A DNA stretch of 33,718 bases. It comes from Lachnospiraceae bacterium (GTDB lineage: Bacteria > Bacillota > Clostridia > Lachnospirales > Lachnospiraceae). The notes beneath the pieces are model-generated. The model made no database searches and was not told where the DNA came from. It saw only the letters and a program-made list of their open reading frames with translations. Positions within the stretch are counted from its first letter, which is position 1, and each line of letters opens with the position of its first letter. Location: the NCBI GenBank assembly GCA_017449765.1, contig JAFTFE010000060.1:1-33718 (forward strand), written 5' to 3'. A program made the translations under genes and the position numbers. Of this stretch, positions 7,521 to 15,625 are shown piece by piece.

Positions 7521-8345
7521 ATGAACACAAAGTATGTATTTTTAGATATTGACGGAACATTGGTTGACGGAAACGGTGTCATACCGGAAAGTGCTGCGGA
7601 AGCTATAGTGAAGGCAAGAGAGCACGGACATAAGATTTTTATATGTTCAGGACGGTCCAGATGTGAGATGCATGATAATATCATGAGTGTGCCGCTTGAC
7701 GGAATCGTAGGATCGGCAGGCGCTTATGTGGAACTTGATGGGAAGATGGTTTTTCACCGTCCCATGACACCTGAGATGAATAAGAAGCTGTTTGAATATT
7801 TTGAGCCAAAGAATATGGCTATATTCATTGAAACCAATTATGAACTGCTGGTTAATGATATCGGACTTTCCTATGTTAATGAGCATATTAAATGGTGCAA
7901 GGCACATAATGAACCTTATGACAAGCAGCTGTTTGATCTGGCAGAGCCTTTGAAGAACATAGAACATCCTGAACAGCTTGGTATCAACAAGATGCTGTTT
8001 GTGACCAATGACTATACTCTTGATCAGGTAAAGGCGGATATGTCTGGCGAGTTTACGGTGGTGGACAGCGGAATAAGACTTCCCGGAAACAGCGGTGAGC
8101 TTTCTGAACCCGGAATGAACAAAGGTGTTGGGATAGAGTATGTGCTTAATCACTTTGGCGCTGATGTGACTGATACAATCGGGATCGGTGACGGTGAAAA
8201 TGATATGGAAATGCTTAAGGCTTGCGGAGTTGGTATTGCAATGGGTAATGCCAATCCTGTGCTTAAGGAAATTGCGGATTATGTGACAACGGATGTGGAT
8301 AAAGATGGGCTTAGGAAAGCATTCGAGCATTATGGGTTGATATAG
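7521..8345 (+). CDS. Cof-type HAD phosphatase
   Basis: This 274-residue protein has HAD motif I FLDIDGTL with Asp9 and Asp11, motif II ICSGRS, and motif IV IGIGDGENDMEML near the C-terminus. The large cap inserted between motifs II and III puts it in the Cof/type IIB group, cytoplasmic phosphatases of sugar phosphates and cofactors such as pyridoxal phosphate and FMN. The exact substrate is not predictable. AAAGGAGTGTAT precedes the ATG at 7521; the longer frame from 7467 would overlap the peroxiredoxin. Confidence 0.9.
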   Translation: MNTKYVFLDIDGTLVDGNGVIPESAAEAIVKAREHGHKIFICSGRSRCEMHDNIMSVPLDGIVGSAGAYVELDGKMVFHRPMTPEMNKKLFEYFEPKNMAIFIETNYELLVNDIGLSYVNEHIKWCKAHNEPYDKQLFDLAEPLKNIEHPEQLGINKMLFVTNDYTLDQVKADMSGEFTVVDSGIRLPGNSGELSEPGMNKGVGIEYVLNHFGADVTDTIGIGDGENDMEMLKACGVGIAMGNANPVLKEIADYVTTDVDKDGLRKAFEHYGLI

Positions 8346-8373
8346 AAATATTTGTGAAAATTATTGTGTTTAA

Positions 8374-8406
8374 AGTGCATCTTACAATCAAATAGTGCAT
8401 CTTGCA
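8374..8406. repeat. Short direct repeat, 20-bp period
   Basis: AGTGCATCTTACA (8374-8386) and AGTGCATCTTGCA (8394-8406) differ at one base and are spaced by exactly 20 bases, about two helical turns. This could be a tandem binding site, but it lies 3' of a gene and before a terminator. Confidence 0.3.
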
Positions 8407-8429
8407 GGGGAAGATATTGCGTTAGAACA

Positions 8430-8484
8430 AAGCTTCGATTATAGTCGGATTATCAAAGAAGACGGCTGTAGGCGAAGCTTTTTT
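8430..8484 (+). terminator. Terminator of the peroxiredoxin/Cof unit
   Basis: AGCTTCG (8431-8437) pairs with CGAAGCT (8473-8479) around a long partly paired loop, followed by a T run. The stem is short, but the position after the Cof-type gene fits. Confidence 0.65.
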
Positions 8485-8589
8485 GGACTTATATAGGTTA
8501 ATGACTAATGTTGATAGATATTATTGATAGTCATAACTTGATATAGGCTTTCGATTTGTCTCAATAATATTAAAAAGGAGAATTAAACC

Positions 8590-9351
8590 ATGGACAAAAT
8601 TTATAAGAAAAATTAAGTAACCTTTGCGATAATATGCATCGTAATCTATGTTGTGGGAACGAGTATTATGGAATCAATAGCTGAAAGTATAGGTGTTTTC
8701 AAGCTGCCGTCAATGATATTTCACATTATATTTACAGCAGTGCTTTTTGTACGGCTTAAGAAGAATGATCTTTTTGAGAGATACGGATTTACAAAGCCGA
8801 AATATAAACTGTATAAAGCATGGTTTTTTCTGCCCCTTATAATTGTTGCCTGCTCAAAAATATTCTTTGGCGTGACACTTAAATATTCATTGTTGGAAAC
8901 GATTTTCTATATTGTCAGCATGGTTTGTGTGGGATTTTTGGAGGAGATAATATTCCGTGGCTTTCTGTTTCTTGGTATGGCAAAGGATAACATCAAGACA
9001 GCTATAATAGTTTCTTCTGTTACTTTTGGCCTCGGTCATATTGTGAATCTCTTTAACGGTCAAGATCTGGTAAAAACATTGGTTCAGATATGTTTTGCAG
9101 TTGCTGTAGGTTTTTCTCTTGTAGCATTGTTCTATAAAGGAAAAAGCTTGATTCCCTGTATTGTATTTCACAGTCTCAATAATGCACTTAGTGGTATCAG
9201 TGATGAAGCGGCATCTGCAAGATTTTTTGGAAGCGCAGATAGGGAATTGTTCATTACTGCCGGTATCAGTGTGATCCTGTTAGTCATATACAGCATTTAT
9301 CTTATGCGTTCTTCTTTGATCGAGAATGACGGCGATGCTGTGGAGGACTGA
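8590..9351 (+). pseudogene. CPBP (CAAX-like) membrane protease with early nonsense codon
   Basis: A good ribosome site (AAAGGAG) precedes the ATG at 8590, which encodes MDKIYKKN, then a TAA at 8614, and the same frame continues VTFAIICIVIYVVGTS, the first membrane helix. The rest has the CPBP motifs: EEIIFRG (EExxxR, zinc and catalytic), FGLGHIV, and HSLNNALSG. These are multi-pass membrane metalloproteases, several linked to bacteriocin maturation or immunity. Translation could restart at GTG 8653 or ATG 8668, giving about 232 residues without most of helix 1. It is either newly inactivated or expressed from an inner start. Confidence 0.75.
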
Positions 9352-9436
9352 CGGTCATTTAGGAGACAGCAGACAATCAGGTGGGAGAAATGAAAATAAG
9401 ATGATAAAGATTTTTATTCACTTTGTGGATTGCAGC

Positions 9437-9465
9437 TTGAGGTAGAAAATAAGAAATGTTATACT
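9437..9465 (+). promoter_or_regulatory. Promoter of the LytTR-DUF3021 operon
   Basis: TTGAGG (9437-9442), a 17-base spacer and TATACT (9460-9465) form a good housekeeping promoter about 100 bases before the LytTR start. Confidence 0.65.
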
Positions 9466-9570
9466 AAGAGCACTTGTTTTTTTACCATATACGACAGATT
9501 GAACTTTGGGAAATGGTTAAAATATATACAGGCATAGAAGATTTATACATATGAAAAGCGAGAGTATAAC

Positions 9571-10017
9571 ATGGAATTACGAGTAAGACAGGTGCCGAAA
9601 GAGGAGACTGAGGTTCTAGAAATAAGATATCACAAGATGACGGATGGCATTTCGGAGATAATATCCTTTGTAAAGTCCAGAGCGGGTCAGATTTCTGCGG
9701 ATAAGGAAGGACGCAGTGTTGAGATCCCGGTGATAGATATATTTTATGCAGAGTCGGTGGACAACAGATTGTTCATATATACTGCTGATGACAGCTATGA
9801 GCTTAGGTTAAAACTTCACGAGCTGGAGGAAATGATGAAGGGAAAACATTTCTTGCGAGTGCAGAAGGGAATGCTTGTCAATTTGATGAAGGTCAAGTCC
9901 ATTAAACCTGCACTTAGCGGAAGATATTCGGCTCTGTTGAAAAACGGTGAGGAGATCATCATATCAAGAAAATATGTGCCTGACCTTAAGGCTGTTTTGA
10001 AGGGCGGTGAAGTGTAA
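9571..10017 (+). CDS. LytTR-domain transcriptional regulator
   Basis: This 148-residue protein has no receiver domain. From about residue 45 it carries a LytTR DNA-binding domain, with IPVIDIFYAESVDNRLFIY, FLRVQKGMLVNLMKVKSI and ISRKYVPDLKAVL. LytTR proteins bind direct repeats upstream of target genes. In this short form, coupled to a DUF3021 membrane protein, they usually control their own operon and nearby transporters. The stop overlaps the next ATG by one base (TAATG), so the two are translated together. The leader has no clear pair of LytTR repeats that I can name. Confidence 0.9.
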   Translation: MELRVRQVPKEETEVLEIRYHKMTDGISEIISFVKSRAGQISADKEGRSVEIPVIDIFYAESVDNRLFIYTADDSYELRLKLHELEEMMKGKHFLRVQKGMLVNLMKVKSIKPALSGRYSALLKNGEEIIISRKYVPDLKAVLKGGEV

Positions 10018-10469
10018 TGAAAGATAGATTAAATGAAGCATTAAAAACTTATTTAATTCTTGTGACATTGATCACAATTTTGATGTTTGTATTAGGAACC
10101 CTCTTTGACAGTGGCAGAACATTTGGCTATGATGCTTATTTATCTCCGCTCATATATGCGGCGATAGGATCTTTGCCTAATCTTTTGTTAGGCCCTGATA
10201 AAGAGCTTTCTGTTAAGGCGCTTTTGATTAGAAGGTTATTCGAATTAATCTTTATTGAAGCTTGTGTGCTCGTCATTGCATTTTCAGTAAGCAGCATACC
10301 CACGGAGCGTACTTCAGTTGTGGCTGGAATTGCAGCCGGTATTGTGGTGGTATATATTCTGACGCTTGCTGTTGAATATATTATTGAACTTGGTAATTCG
10401 AAGAAATTAAATGAAGCACTATACAGATATCAGAATACGGATGTGGAATTTATAACAAAGCGGCGGTGA
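10017..10469 (+). CDS. DUF3021 membrane protein
   Basis: This 150-residue protein has four predicted membrane helices (about residues 12-30, 40-58, 70-92 and 98-122) and a charged C-terminal tail. Its size, topology and coupling to a LytTR gene match the DUF3021 family, proposed partners that hold or inhibit the regulator at the membrane. It overlaps the LytTR stop by one base. Confidence 0.85.
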   Translation: MKDRLNEALKTYLILVTLITILMFVLGTLFDSGRTFGYDAYLSPLIYAAIGSLPNLLLGPDKELSVKALLIRRLFELIFIEACVLVIAFSVSSIPTERTSVVAGIAAGIVVVYILTLAVEYIIELGNSKKLNEALYRYQNTDVEFITKRR

Positions 10470-10500
10470 AAGGTGAAAAAAGCACTTGACCGCCGTTTTG
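10460..10500 (+). terminator. Terminator of the LytTR operon, containing a -35 box
   Basis: CGGCGGT (10461-10467) near the gene end pairs with ACCGCCG (10489-10495), followed by TTTTGTTATTTT. Its 3' arm also carries the TTGACC -35 box of the next gene. Confidence 0.6.
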
Positions 10501-10514
10501 TTATTTTATATTAT
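10486..10514 (+). promoter_or_regulatory. Promoter of the ATPase-nuclease gene
   Basis: TTGACC (10486-10491), exactly 17 bases, and TATTAT (10509-10514). The -35 lies in the 3' arm of the preceding terminator, and the predicted transcript would begin just before the hairpin at 10527. Confidence 0.55.
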
Positions 10515-10526
10515 AGTATACAAAAT

Positions 10527-10560
10527 GGCGGTGAATGCTGTTTTTTGTGCTTTCACCGCC
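10527..10560 (+). promoter_or_regulatory. Leader hairpin before the ATPase-nuclease gene
   Basis: GGCGGTGAATGC (10527-10538) pairs with GCTTTCACCGCC (10549-10560), with one mismatch, around a T-rich loop. The 5' arm repeats the GGCGGTGAA seen at 10462 in the preceding terminator. It would be the first structure of the ATPase mRNA, about 30 bases before the ATG. Confidence 0.55.
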
Positions 10561-10591
10561 GTATAGAAAATTCTGTTATGAGGTTAATATA

Positions 10592-12031
10592 ATGGTTGGA
10601 AGAGAACGTGAAATCAAAGAGTTGAATAAACTATATGAAAAAAATAAAGCAGAGTTGGTAGCAATTTATGGCAGGAGACGTGTGGGAAAGACATATCTGG
10701 TAGATGAGACTTTTTCGGATAGGATAACATTCAGACATGCTGCACTTTCACCGGCTGATGAGGAATCACGTGGTTTATTGAAGGTACAGCTTGAACATTT
10801 TTATAACTCATTGGATTTATATGGGATGGATAAGACTGAAAAACCTAAGAATTGGTTGGAAGCCTTTCTTTTATTGGAAAAATTTCTACAAAAGATAGAT
10901 GATGGCTCAAGACAAGTAGTATTTCTAGATGAATTACCATGGCTTGACACACCACATTCAGGTTTTATGAGAGCGTTTGAAGGTTTTTGGAATAATTGGG
11001 GATGCCATCGGAAAAACCTTATGGTTATTGTGTGTGGAAGTGCAAATTCATGGATTTTAGATAATCTTATAAATAATCATGGAGGATTATATGGAAGAGT
11101 AACACGAGAAATAAAACTTTCTCCATTTAACCTGCATGAGTGTGAGGAATACTACAAAGAAAATGATGTTACATTCTCACGATATGATATTGTACAGAGT
11201 TATATGATTTTTGGAGGAATACCATACTATCTGGAGTATATGGATGGAGAAAAAAGTTTTGCGCAGAATGTAGATGATATTTTTTTTGCAAAAAAACCAC
11301 GACTTCAAAATGAATTTGAAAGACTATTTGATGCAGTATTTGTAAATTCTGAAGCGGTTAAGTCGATTGTACGTCTCTTATATACAAAAAATGCCGGATA
11401 TACAAGACATGAGATAATAGAAAAGCTTAATATTTCAGATGGAGGACGATTGTCTCGCAACTTAAACGCATTAATAGCCAGTGATTTTATAATGAAATAT
11501 GTACCGTTTGGTATGAGTAAGAGAGAGGAACATTATAAATTGATAGATCCGTTCTGCCAATTTTATTTACATTTTGTTAATTCTCATGAAAAGATCAATC
11601 ACAAATTCTGGCAGCAAAATACAACCGAGCAATCTGTTGTTACTTGGAGAGGATATGCCTTTGAAAACGTGTGCTTCAATCATATTGAACAGATAAAGGA
11701 TGCTCTTGGTATTGCCGGAGTTATCACTACAAGTTCAGCTTGGTCGAAACGAGATGATGATGAGAATGGGGTACAGATAGATATGCTGCTTTCTAGAAAT
11801 GATAACGTAATTAATATGTGCGAGATTAAATTTTATTCAGGTATTTTTGCTGTGAATAAGAGTTATTATAACTTGTTGCTGGGCAGACAGGAAACCTTGT
11901 CAAGAGAAGTATCACGCAAAATGGTGATTCATAATACTCTGATTACAACAAATGGGTTAAAGAAAAATGAGTATAGCGGAATATTTACAAATGTTATAAC
12001 AATGGATGATTTGTTCAAGGAGAGCAGGTAA
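10592..12031 (+). CDS. DUF234-like ATPase with C-terminal PD-(D/E)XK nuclease
   Basis: This 479-residue protein has an N-terminal AAA-type ATPase: VGREREIKEL box II, Walker A GRRRVGKT (27-34), Walker B VVFLDELPW with Asp113/Glu114, and the GSANSW sensor segment. A winged-helix-like part follows. The C-terminus has Asp397 in QIDMLL and Glu411-x-Lys413 in MCEIKF, a PD-(D/E)XK nuclease signature. This is the common bacterial/archaeal ATP-binding family with a DUF234-type tail. Its role is unproven, and mobile or conflict functions are often proposed. The ATG at 10592 is used because family members start MVGRE and GAGG precedes it; the frame from 10535 starts inside a hairpin. Confidence 0.85.
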   Translation: MVGREREIKELNKLYEKNKAELVAIYGRRRVGKTYLVDETFSDRITFRHAALSPADEESRGLLKVQLEHFYNSLDLYGMDKTEKPKNWLEAFLLLEKFLQKIDDGSRQVVFLDELPWLDTPHSGFMRAFEGFWNNWGCHRKNLMVIVCGSANSWILDNLINNHGGLYGRVTREIKLSPFNLHECEEYYKENDVTFSRYDIVQSYMIFGGIPYYLEYMDGEKSFAQNVDDIFFAKKPRLQNEFERLFDAVFVNSEAVKSIVRLLYTKNAGYTRHEIIEKLNISDGGRLSRNLNALIASDFIMKYVPFGMSKREEHYKLIDPFCQFYLHFVNSHEKINHKFWQQNTTEQSVVTWRGYAFENVCFNHIEQIKDALGIAGVITTSSAWSKRDDDENGVQIDMLLSRNDNVINMCEIKFYSGIFAVNKSYYNLLLGRQETLSREVSRKMVIHNTLITTNGLKKNEYSGIFTNVITMDDLFKESR

Positions 12032-12070
12032 AAACGGTGATGAAATATGGAATATACAGAATAGAAATTC
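12031..12070 (+). pseudogene. Decayed copy of the start of the 13011 gene
   Basis: Bases 12031-12070 match 12995-13034 (ribosome site plus first codons of the PD-(D/E)XK gene) at about 34 of 39 aligned positions. This copy would read M-E-Y-T-E then TAG, against MGYTEREI in the intact gene. It lies directly after the ATPase stop and nothing else of the gene is visible. Confidence 0.55.
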
Positions 12071-12119
12071 CTAACTTAATGAAGCTTCATAAATAATGAG
12101 TAATTTAAGGATAATATTA

Positions 12120-12147
12120 TTGAAAACATATGAGTTTGTGCTATACT
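12120..12147 (+). promoter_or_regulatory. Promoter of mntA-hepT
   Basis: TTGAAA (12120-12125), a 16-base spacer and TATACT (12142-12147) lie about 55 bases before the mntA start. Confidence 0.6.
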
Positions 12148-12202
12148 CTTAATAAAGATAGTTGTAAGTAGATTGTTGACGGATTGCCGGGAGGTGTTTC
12201 GC

Positions 12203-12529
12203 ATGAAGGAAGATATCTTGAAAAAATTACGACAACTTAATATGAAATCAAATTATCGTATGGGATTGGCAGGCTCTATAAGTAGAGGATGTGAAACAGA
12301 TAACAGCGATATTGATATTGTGGTTGATACGAATGATATGCCAATTTCAGATATGAATGTTATAAAGGATTTGCTAAAAGAATACAACAGAAATGTCGAT
12401 GTGCTATGTCTAGGGCTGCTAAAAGATGAGGACGAAGAACTTGATAATTTTATGAAAGAAAATGATCTGCCTGTTAATGATGAAAGTGTATATAAAACAA
12501 TAATGAAGGAAGTGATATGGGTTGCCTAA
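12203..12529 (+). CDS. mntA: MntA-type adenylyltransferase antitoxin
   Basis: This 108-residue minimal nucleotidyltransferase has GSISRGCETDNSDIDI, the GS-x10-D-x-D motif with Asp36 and Asp38, and a third metal Asp66 in NVDVL. In studied MntA-HepT pairs (type VII toxin-antitoxin), MntA blocks the HEPN toxin by adding AMP to its tyrosine. The ATG at 12203 follows GGGAGG by about nine bases; the frame opens at 12173 but lacks a site there. The hepT frame starts eight bases before this stop, so the two are coupled. Confidence 0.9.
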   Translation: MKEDILKKLRQLNMKSNYRMGLAGSISRGCETDNSDIDIVVDTNDMPISDMNVIKDLLKEYNRNVDVLCLGLLKDEDEELDNFMKENDLPVNDESVYKTIMKEVIWVA

Positions 12530-12905
12530 AAGTATTAGCCGTGATGTACAGATTTTAGGATATATACTTAAAAACCAGGATAAAATTCAAAATGTTATCA
12601 AAGACTTTCATTGTGATTTCACACAATCATCATCTGCGGTATCCAATAATACTTATGCTTTTGATCCATGTTCCATGTATATGGCTCAGATTGGAGAAAA
12701 TGTTAAATTGCTGACAGATGATAGTCAGAATGAATTATCAAAGATATTTGATTTAAATATACTAAGATATTTCAGAAATATGATTGACCATAATTATGAA
12801 AAGGTCAATAAAGTGTATTTACAAGCATATATTGAACAAGTAATCTCAAAAGAAGCATTTGATATTGTGAAACAAAGATATCGATATTGTGTAAATAACA
12901 AATAA
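12522..12905 (+). CDS. hepT: HepT-type HEPN ribonuclease toxin
   Basis: This 127-residue helical protein has RNMIDHNY at residues 85-92, which is the R-x4-H-x-Y motif of HepT toxins: Arg85 and His90 form the RNase site in a dimer and Tyr92 is the expected AMPylation target. The start is TTG at 12522, eight bases inside mntA, with AAGGAAG about ten bases upstream. The predicted effect is cleavage of RNA (tRNA in studied homologues) when MntA is lost. The motif and the tyrosine are intact, so the pair looks functional. Confidence 0.9.
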   Translation: MPKSISRDVQILGYILKNQDKIQNVIKDFHCDFTQSSSAVSNNTYAFDPCSMYMAQIGENVKLLTDDSQNELSKIFDLNILRYFRNMIDHNYEKVNKVYLQAYIEQVISKEAFDIVKQRYRYCVNNK

Positions 12906-12915
12906 TGTTTTGTAT

Positions 12916-12949
12916 AAGCGAGAAAAAATTTTTCTTGCTTTCTTTTTTA
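12916..12949 (+). terminator. Terminator of mntA-hepT
   Basis: An 11-bp stem with one G-T pair (12916-12926 with 12930-12940) is followed by a T-rich tract. It starts 11 bases after the hepT stop. Confidence 0.7.
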
Positions 12950-13010
12950 TAAAAAAGGTAAAATATAAATGCATATACGAATGTTTAATAATTGAAAACG
13001 GTGATGGACT

Positions 13011-13703
13011 ATGGGATATACAGAACGAGAAATTATAAAAATGTGTGATATGGCTATGGATAATATAGCTACTTTTTATCAGCAGGATTTTATCAACTAT
13101 CGTGGTAAGGCTTCTGATACGGATGAGTATTATACAGAAATTATAGCTGAATACATATTACAGCATATTGAGAATTTTAGAACACAGATTCCTGTGATTA
13201 CAAGAAGTAGTTCCTATGATCAAAATCATGAAGGGACTTACAAAGAGGGTACAGGAAGAGATGAAGAAGTAATAGCGATAAAGATGTTTTTGCAAAGTAA
13301 TGTGGGTGCTCCATATGACTATATAGGAAAAATAATTGATTATCAAACCCCTCTTAAATCAAAGAAGTCTGATGTTGCGGGAAAGATTGATCTGTTGTCC
13401 TATGATGGTCATATATTAAGAGTATTAGAGCTTAAAAAAGCCTCGAGCGATGAAACAATGTTAAGATGTGTGCTTGAAGGTTATACATATTTATGTACAG
13501 TGGATGTTGATAAATTGCTTGCAGATTTCAAACTGCCACCAAATACAGAAGTTTGTTCATCGCCATTTGTATTTAGGAATGGAAAACAGTGGGAGGAATG
13601 GGCAGAGAAACGTCCGATGTTAATGGAACTTATGGATAAATTGGACAGTAAGCCATTTTTTATTGAAAGTAAAGAAGGAAAATATAAGGTTACGGAGGAT
13701 TAA
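13011..13703 (+). CDS. PD-(D/E)XK nuclease-like protein, first gene of cassette
   Basis: This 230-residue protein has GKIDLL with Asp127 and VLELKK with Glu140-x-Lys142, spaced as in PD-(D/E)XK nucleases. An earlier acidic helix (TGRDEEVIAI, 81-90) could supply the first Glu. I do not recognise a named family. It may be a stand-alone nuclease or an inactive nucleic-acid-binding fold. The ATG at 13011 follows GGTGAT by five bases. The next gene starts four bases after its stop. A short broken copy of this gene's start lies at 12031. Confidence 0.65.
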   Translation: MGYTEREIIKMCDMAMDNIATFYQQDFINYRGKASDTDEYYTEIIAEYILQHIENFRTQIPVITRSSSYDQNHEGTYKEGTGRDEEVIAIKMFLQSNVGAPYDYIGKIIDYQTPLKSKKSDVAGKIDLLSYDGHILRVLELKKASSDETMLRCVLEGYTYLCTVDVDKLLADFKLPPNTEVCSSPFVFRNGKQWEEWAEKRPMLMELMDKLDSKPFFIESKEGKYKVTED

Positions 13704-13706
13704 ACA

Positions 13707-14417
13707 ATGGAAAACCTTGATAACAAAGAGAAGATTTGGGGTGGAATATTGGGAACTATCGCAATTATTTCTGCGATATGTGAAATGGTTCTTGGTGGGA
13801 TAAATGCTGCTTCTGTGGCAGGCATGATTAAGGATGTTTCGGGAACATTGGTGGTTGTGGTTGTGCTAATAGCTTTTTTGAAGTCCCTGCCTAAGAAGTT
13901 AAAGAATATCGAGGATGTGCTGGAAAATGAAGTGGAAGCATGGGGGAAGGACAACACTCCGTTTATTTTTAAAACAACAGGATATGAGCAAGCAAAAGGC
14001 TCGGAATATACCCAGGGATTTTGTCTTTTGCAAAATACAGGTGAGTATATTTCGTTAGCGACTGTATTAAATGATGCTAATGATGAGCAATGGCAAAAAT
14101 ATTCTGCGTACAGGAGTAAGCAAACGGGCAAGTTTATTGATATGCCAAGCTATCATGATATGGTATCCGACGAATTTAAGGTTGATTTTATTATGGAGCA
14201 GGAGCATTTTAAGAAAATCGAAAATATGGATAGGTATATAAATGATATGGTTAAGGCTATATCGATAAGAAAAAGAAATATCATAAATGTGAGCAGAGCT
14301 GGGGAAGCTTCTTTAAGGTTTAGGGTAACATTTAATGTAATTCAGACGAAGGAAGACGTAGATGCTTTTGTGGATGTATTGGATTTTATATTATCTTTAG
14401 TAAAGGTTATTGCTTAA
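13707..14417 (+). CDS. Two-helix membrane protein of cassette, unknown function
   Basis: This 236-residue protein has two hydrophobic helices near the N-terminus (about residues 12-34 and 40-60), then about 170 residues of soluble sequence with charged helices, probably cytoplasmic. Nothing in it is a catalytic motif that I recognise. It lies four bases after the nuclease-like gene and is followed at once by the MBL gene, so the three form one operon. The membrane location suggests an anchor or an effector, but that is inference. Confidence 0.7.
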   Translation: MENLDNKEKIWGGILGTIAIISAICEMVLGGINAASVAGMIKDVSGTLVVVVVLIAFLKSLPKKLKNIEDVLENEVEAWGKDNTPFIFKTTGYEQAKGSEYTQGFCLLQNTGEYISLATVLNDANDEQWQKYSAYRSKQTGKFIDMPSYHDMVSDEFKVDFIMEQEHFKKIENMDRYINDMVKAISIRKRNIINVSRAGEASLRFRVTFNVIQTKEDVDAFVDVLDFILSLVKVIA

Positions 14418-14418
14418 T

Positions 14419-15615
14419 ATGGTAATAGATATTCTTCGTGGACAGAATCAAATAGGTGGCTCGATAATTGCAGTTTCAACAGATAATACAAAAATAATGT
14501 TAGATGTGGGGATCAATCTGGATGAGTCAGAAAAGGTTGAAATTCCCCAAATAAAAGGCTTGTTTTGTGATGGCCAATTATATGATGCAGTTATAATTTC
14601 GCATTATCATTCAGATCATATAGGATTGCTGAATTATGTGCTGAGGGATGTTCCCATTTATATGGGGAAGCAGGCATATGAGATTGTCAAAGCATCAAAT
14701 TCATATATAGGAAAATCTATTGAGTTTTCTCATTTGGAATATGGGGATGGGGTTTCATTTCAAGTGGGAGAGCTACTCATTACACCGTATAAATGTGATC
14801 ATAGTGCTTTTGATTCATATATGTTTGCAATATCAGATGGGTATAAAACGGTGCTATATACAGGTGATTTCAGGGCTAACGGAAGAAATGATTATGAGTT
14901 ACTGCTAAGCAAATTACCTAAAGTTGATGCTTTAATCGTGGAAGGCACTATGCTTTCAAGGGAAACCTTTCAACATAATATTTATGAAGAATCGTTAGAA
15001 GATATTGCAATTGGTGCAATAAAGAAATATAACGGACCTGCATTTCTTATGGCATCTGCCATGAATGTAGATAGGATTATAACCGGTTATAATGTGGCAA
15101 GAAAGACGGGTAGACTATTTTTGGAGGATTTATATACTGCCGGTATTATGGATGCCATTGGGAAGGATGTCCCTGCTCCCGGTACAGAAGGAGTGAAAGT
15201 GTTCATGACCGGTGGGGATAAACAGTATGAATTGCTTAAGAAATATGCTCATTGCAAAATTGGGAAAAAGGGAATAGCACATACAGACTTTTTGATGTGT
15301 ATACGTCCTTCAATGATCCATTATCTAAAGAGATTAAATGAAATTTATCCGTTTGAAGATGGCATTTTATTTTACAGCATGTGGAAGGGATATCAGGAAA
15401 GAGAAGACATGAAGGAGTTTCTTGATTATATGAAATCAAAAGGTGTGAGTGTACATACACTTCACACTAGCGGACATGCGGATATTGAGACGATTAACAG
15501 ACTTTTGGATAAGGTAAAGCCTAAGATGATAGTACCGGTTCACACGGAAAATCCTGAATGGTATTTGAGATATGGAGTGCCGGTGTTGCTTAAAGATACC
15601 GGAGTTGTATTATAG
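14419..15615 (+). CDS. MBL-fold/beta-CASP nuclease (RNase J-like)
   Basis: This 398-residue protein has the full metal site of the metallo-beta-lactamase nucleases: HYHSDH (His62, His64, Asp66, His67), His128 in KCDH, Asp150 in YTGDFR, and the beta-CASP motifs HTSGHAD (349-355) and VPVHTE (His375). These predict an RNA or DNA exo/endonuclease using two zinc ions. It lacks the RNase J C-terminal domain and is shorter (about 400 against 550 residues). The ATG at 14419 is one base after the upstream stop; a TTG at 14410 is an alternative. Ribosome site AAAGG is distant, so coupling is likely. Confidence 0.9.
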   Translation: MVIDILRGQNQIGGSIIAVSTDNTKIMLDVGINLDESEKVEIPQIKGLFCDGQLYDAVIISHYHSDHIGLLNYVLRDVPIYMGKQAYEIVKASNSYIGKSIEFSHLEYGDGVSFQVGELLITPYKCDHSAFDSYMFAISDGYKTVLYTGDFRANGRNDYELLLSKLPKVDALIVEGTMLSRETFQHNIYEESLEDIAIGAIKKYNGPAFLMASAMNVDRIITGYNVARKTGRLFLEDLYTAGIMDAIGKDVPAPGTEGVKVFMTGGDKQYELLKKYAHCKIGKKGIAHTDFLMCIRPSMIHYLKRLNEIYPFEDGILFYSMWKGYQEREDMKEFLDYMKSKGVSVHTLHTSGHADIETINRLLDKVKPKMIVPVHTENPEWYLRYGVPVLLKDTGVVL

Positions 15616-15625
15616 GAGATAATAA

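Noticed and set aside
7647-8330. 227-residue minus-strand frame opposite the Cof-type gene
   Set aside because: Shadow of a gene with complete HAD motifs on the plus strand.
10535-10592. Longer start for the ATPase-nuclease
   Set aside because: It begins inside a hairpin; the family starts with MVGRE at 10592, which has a site.
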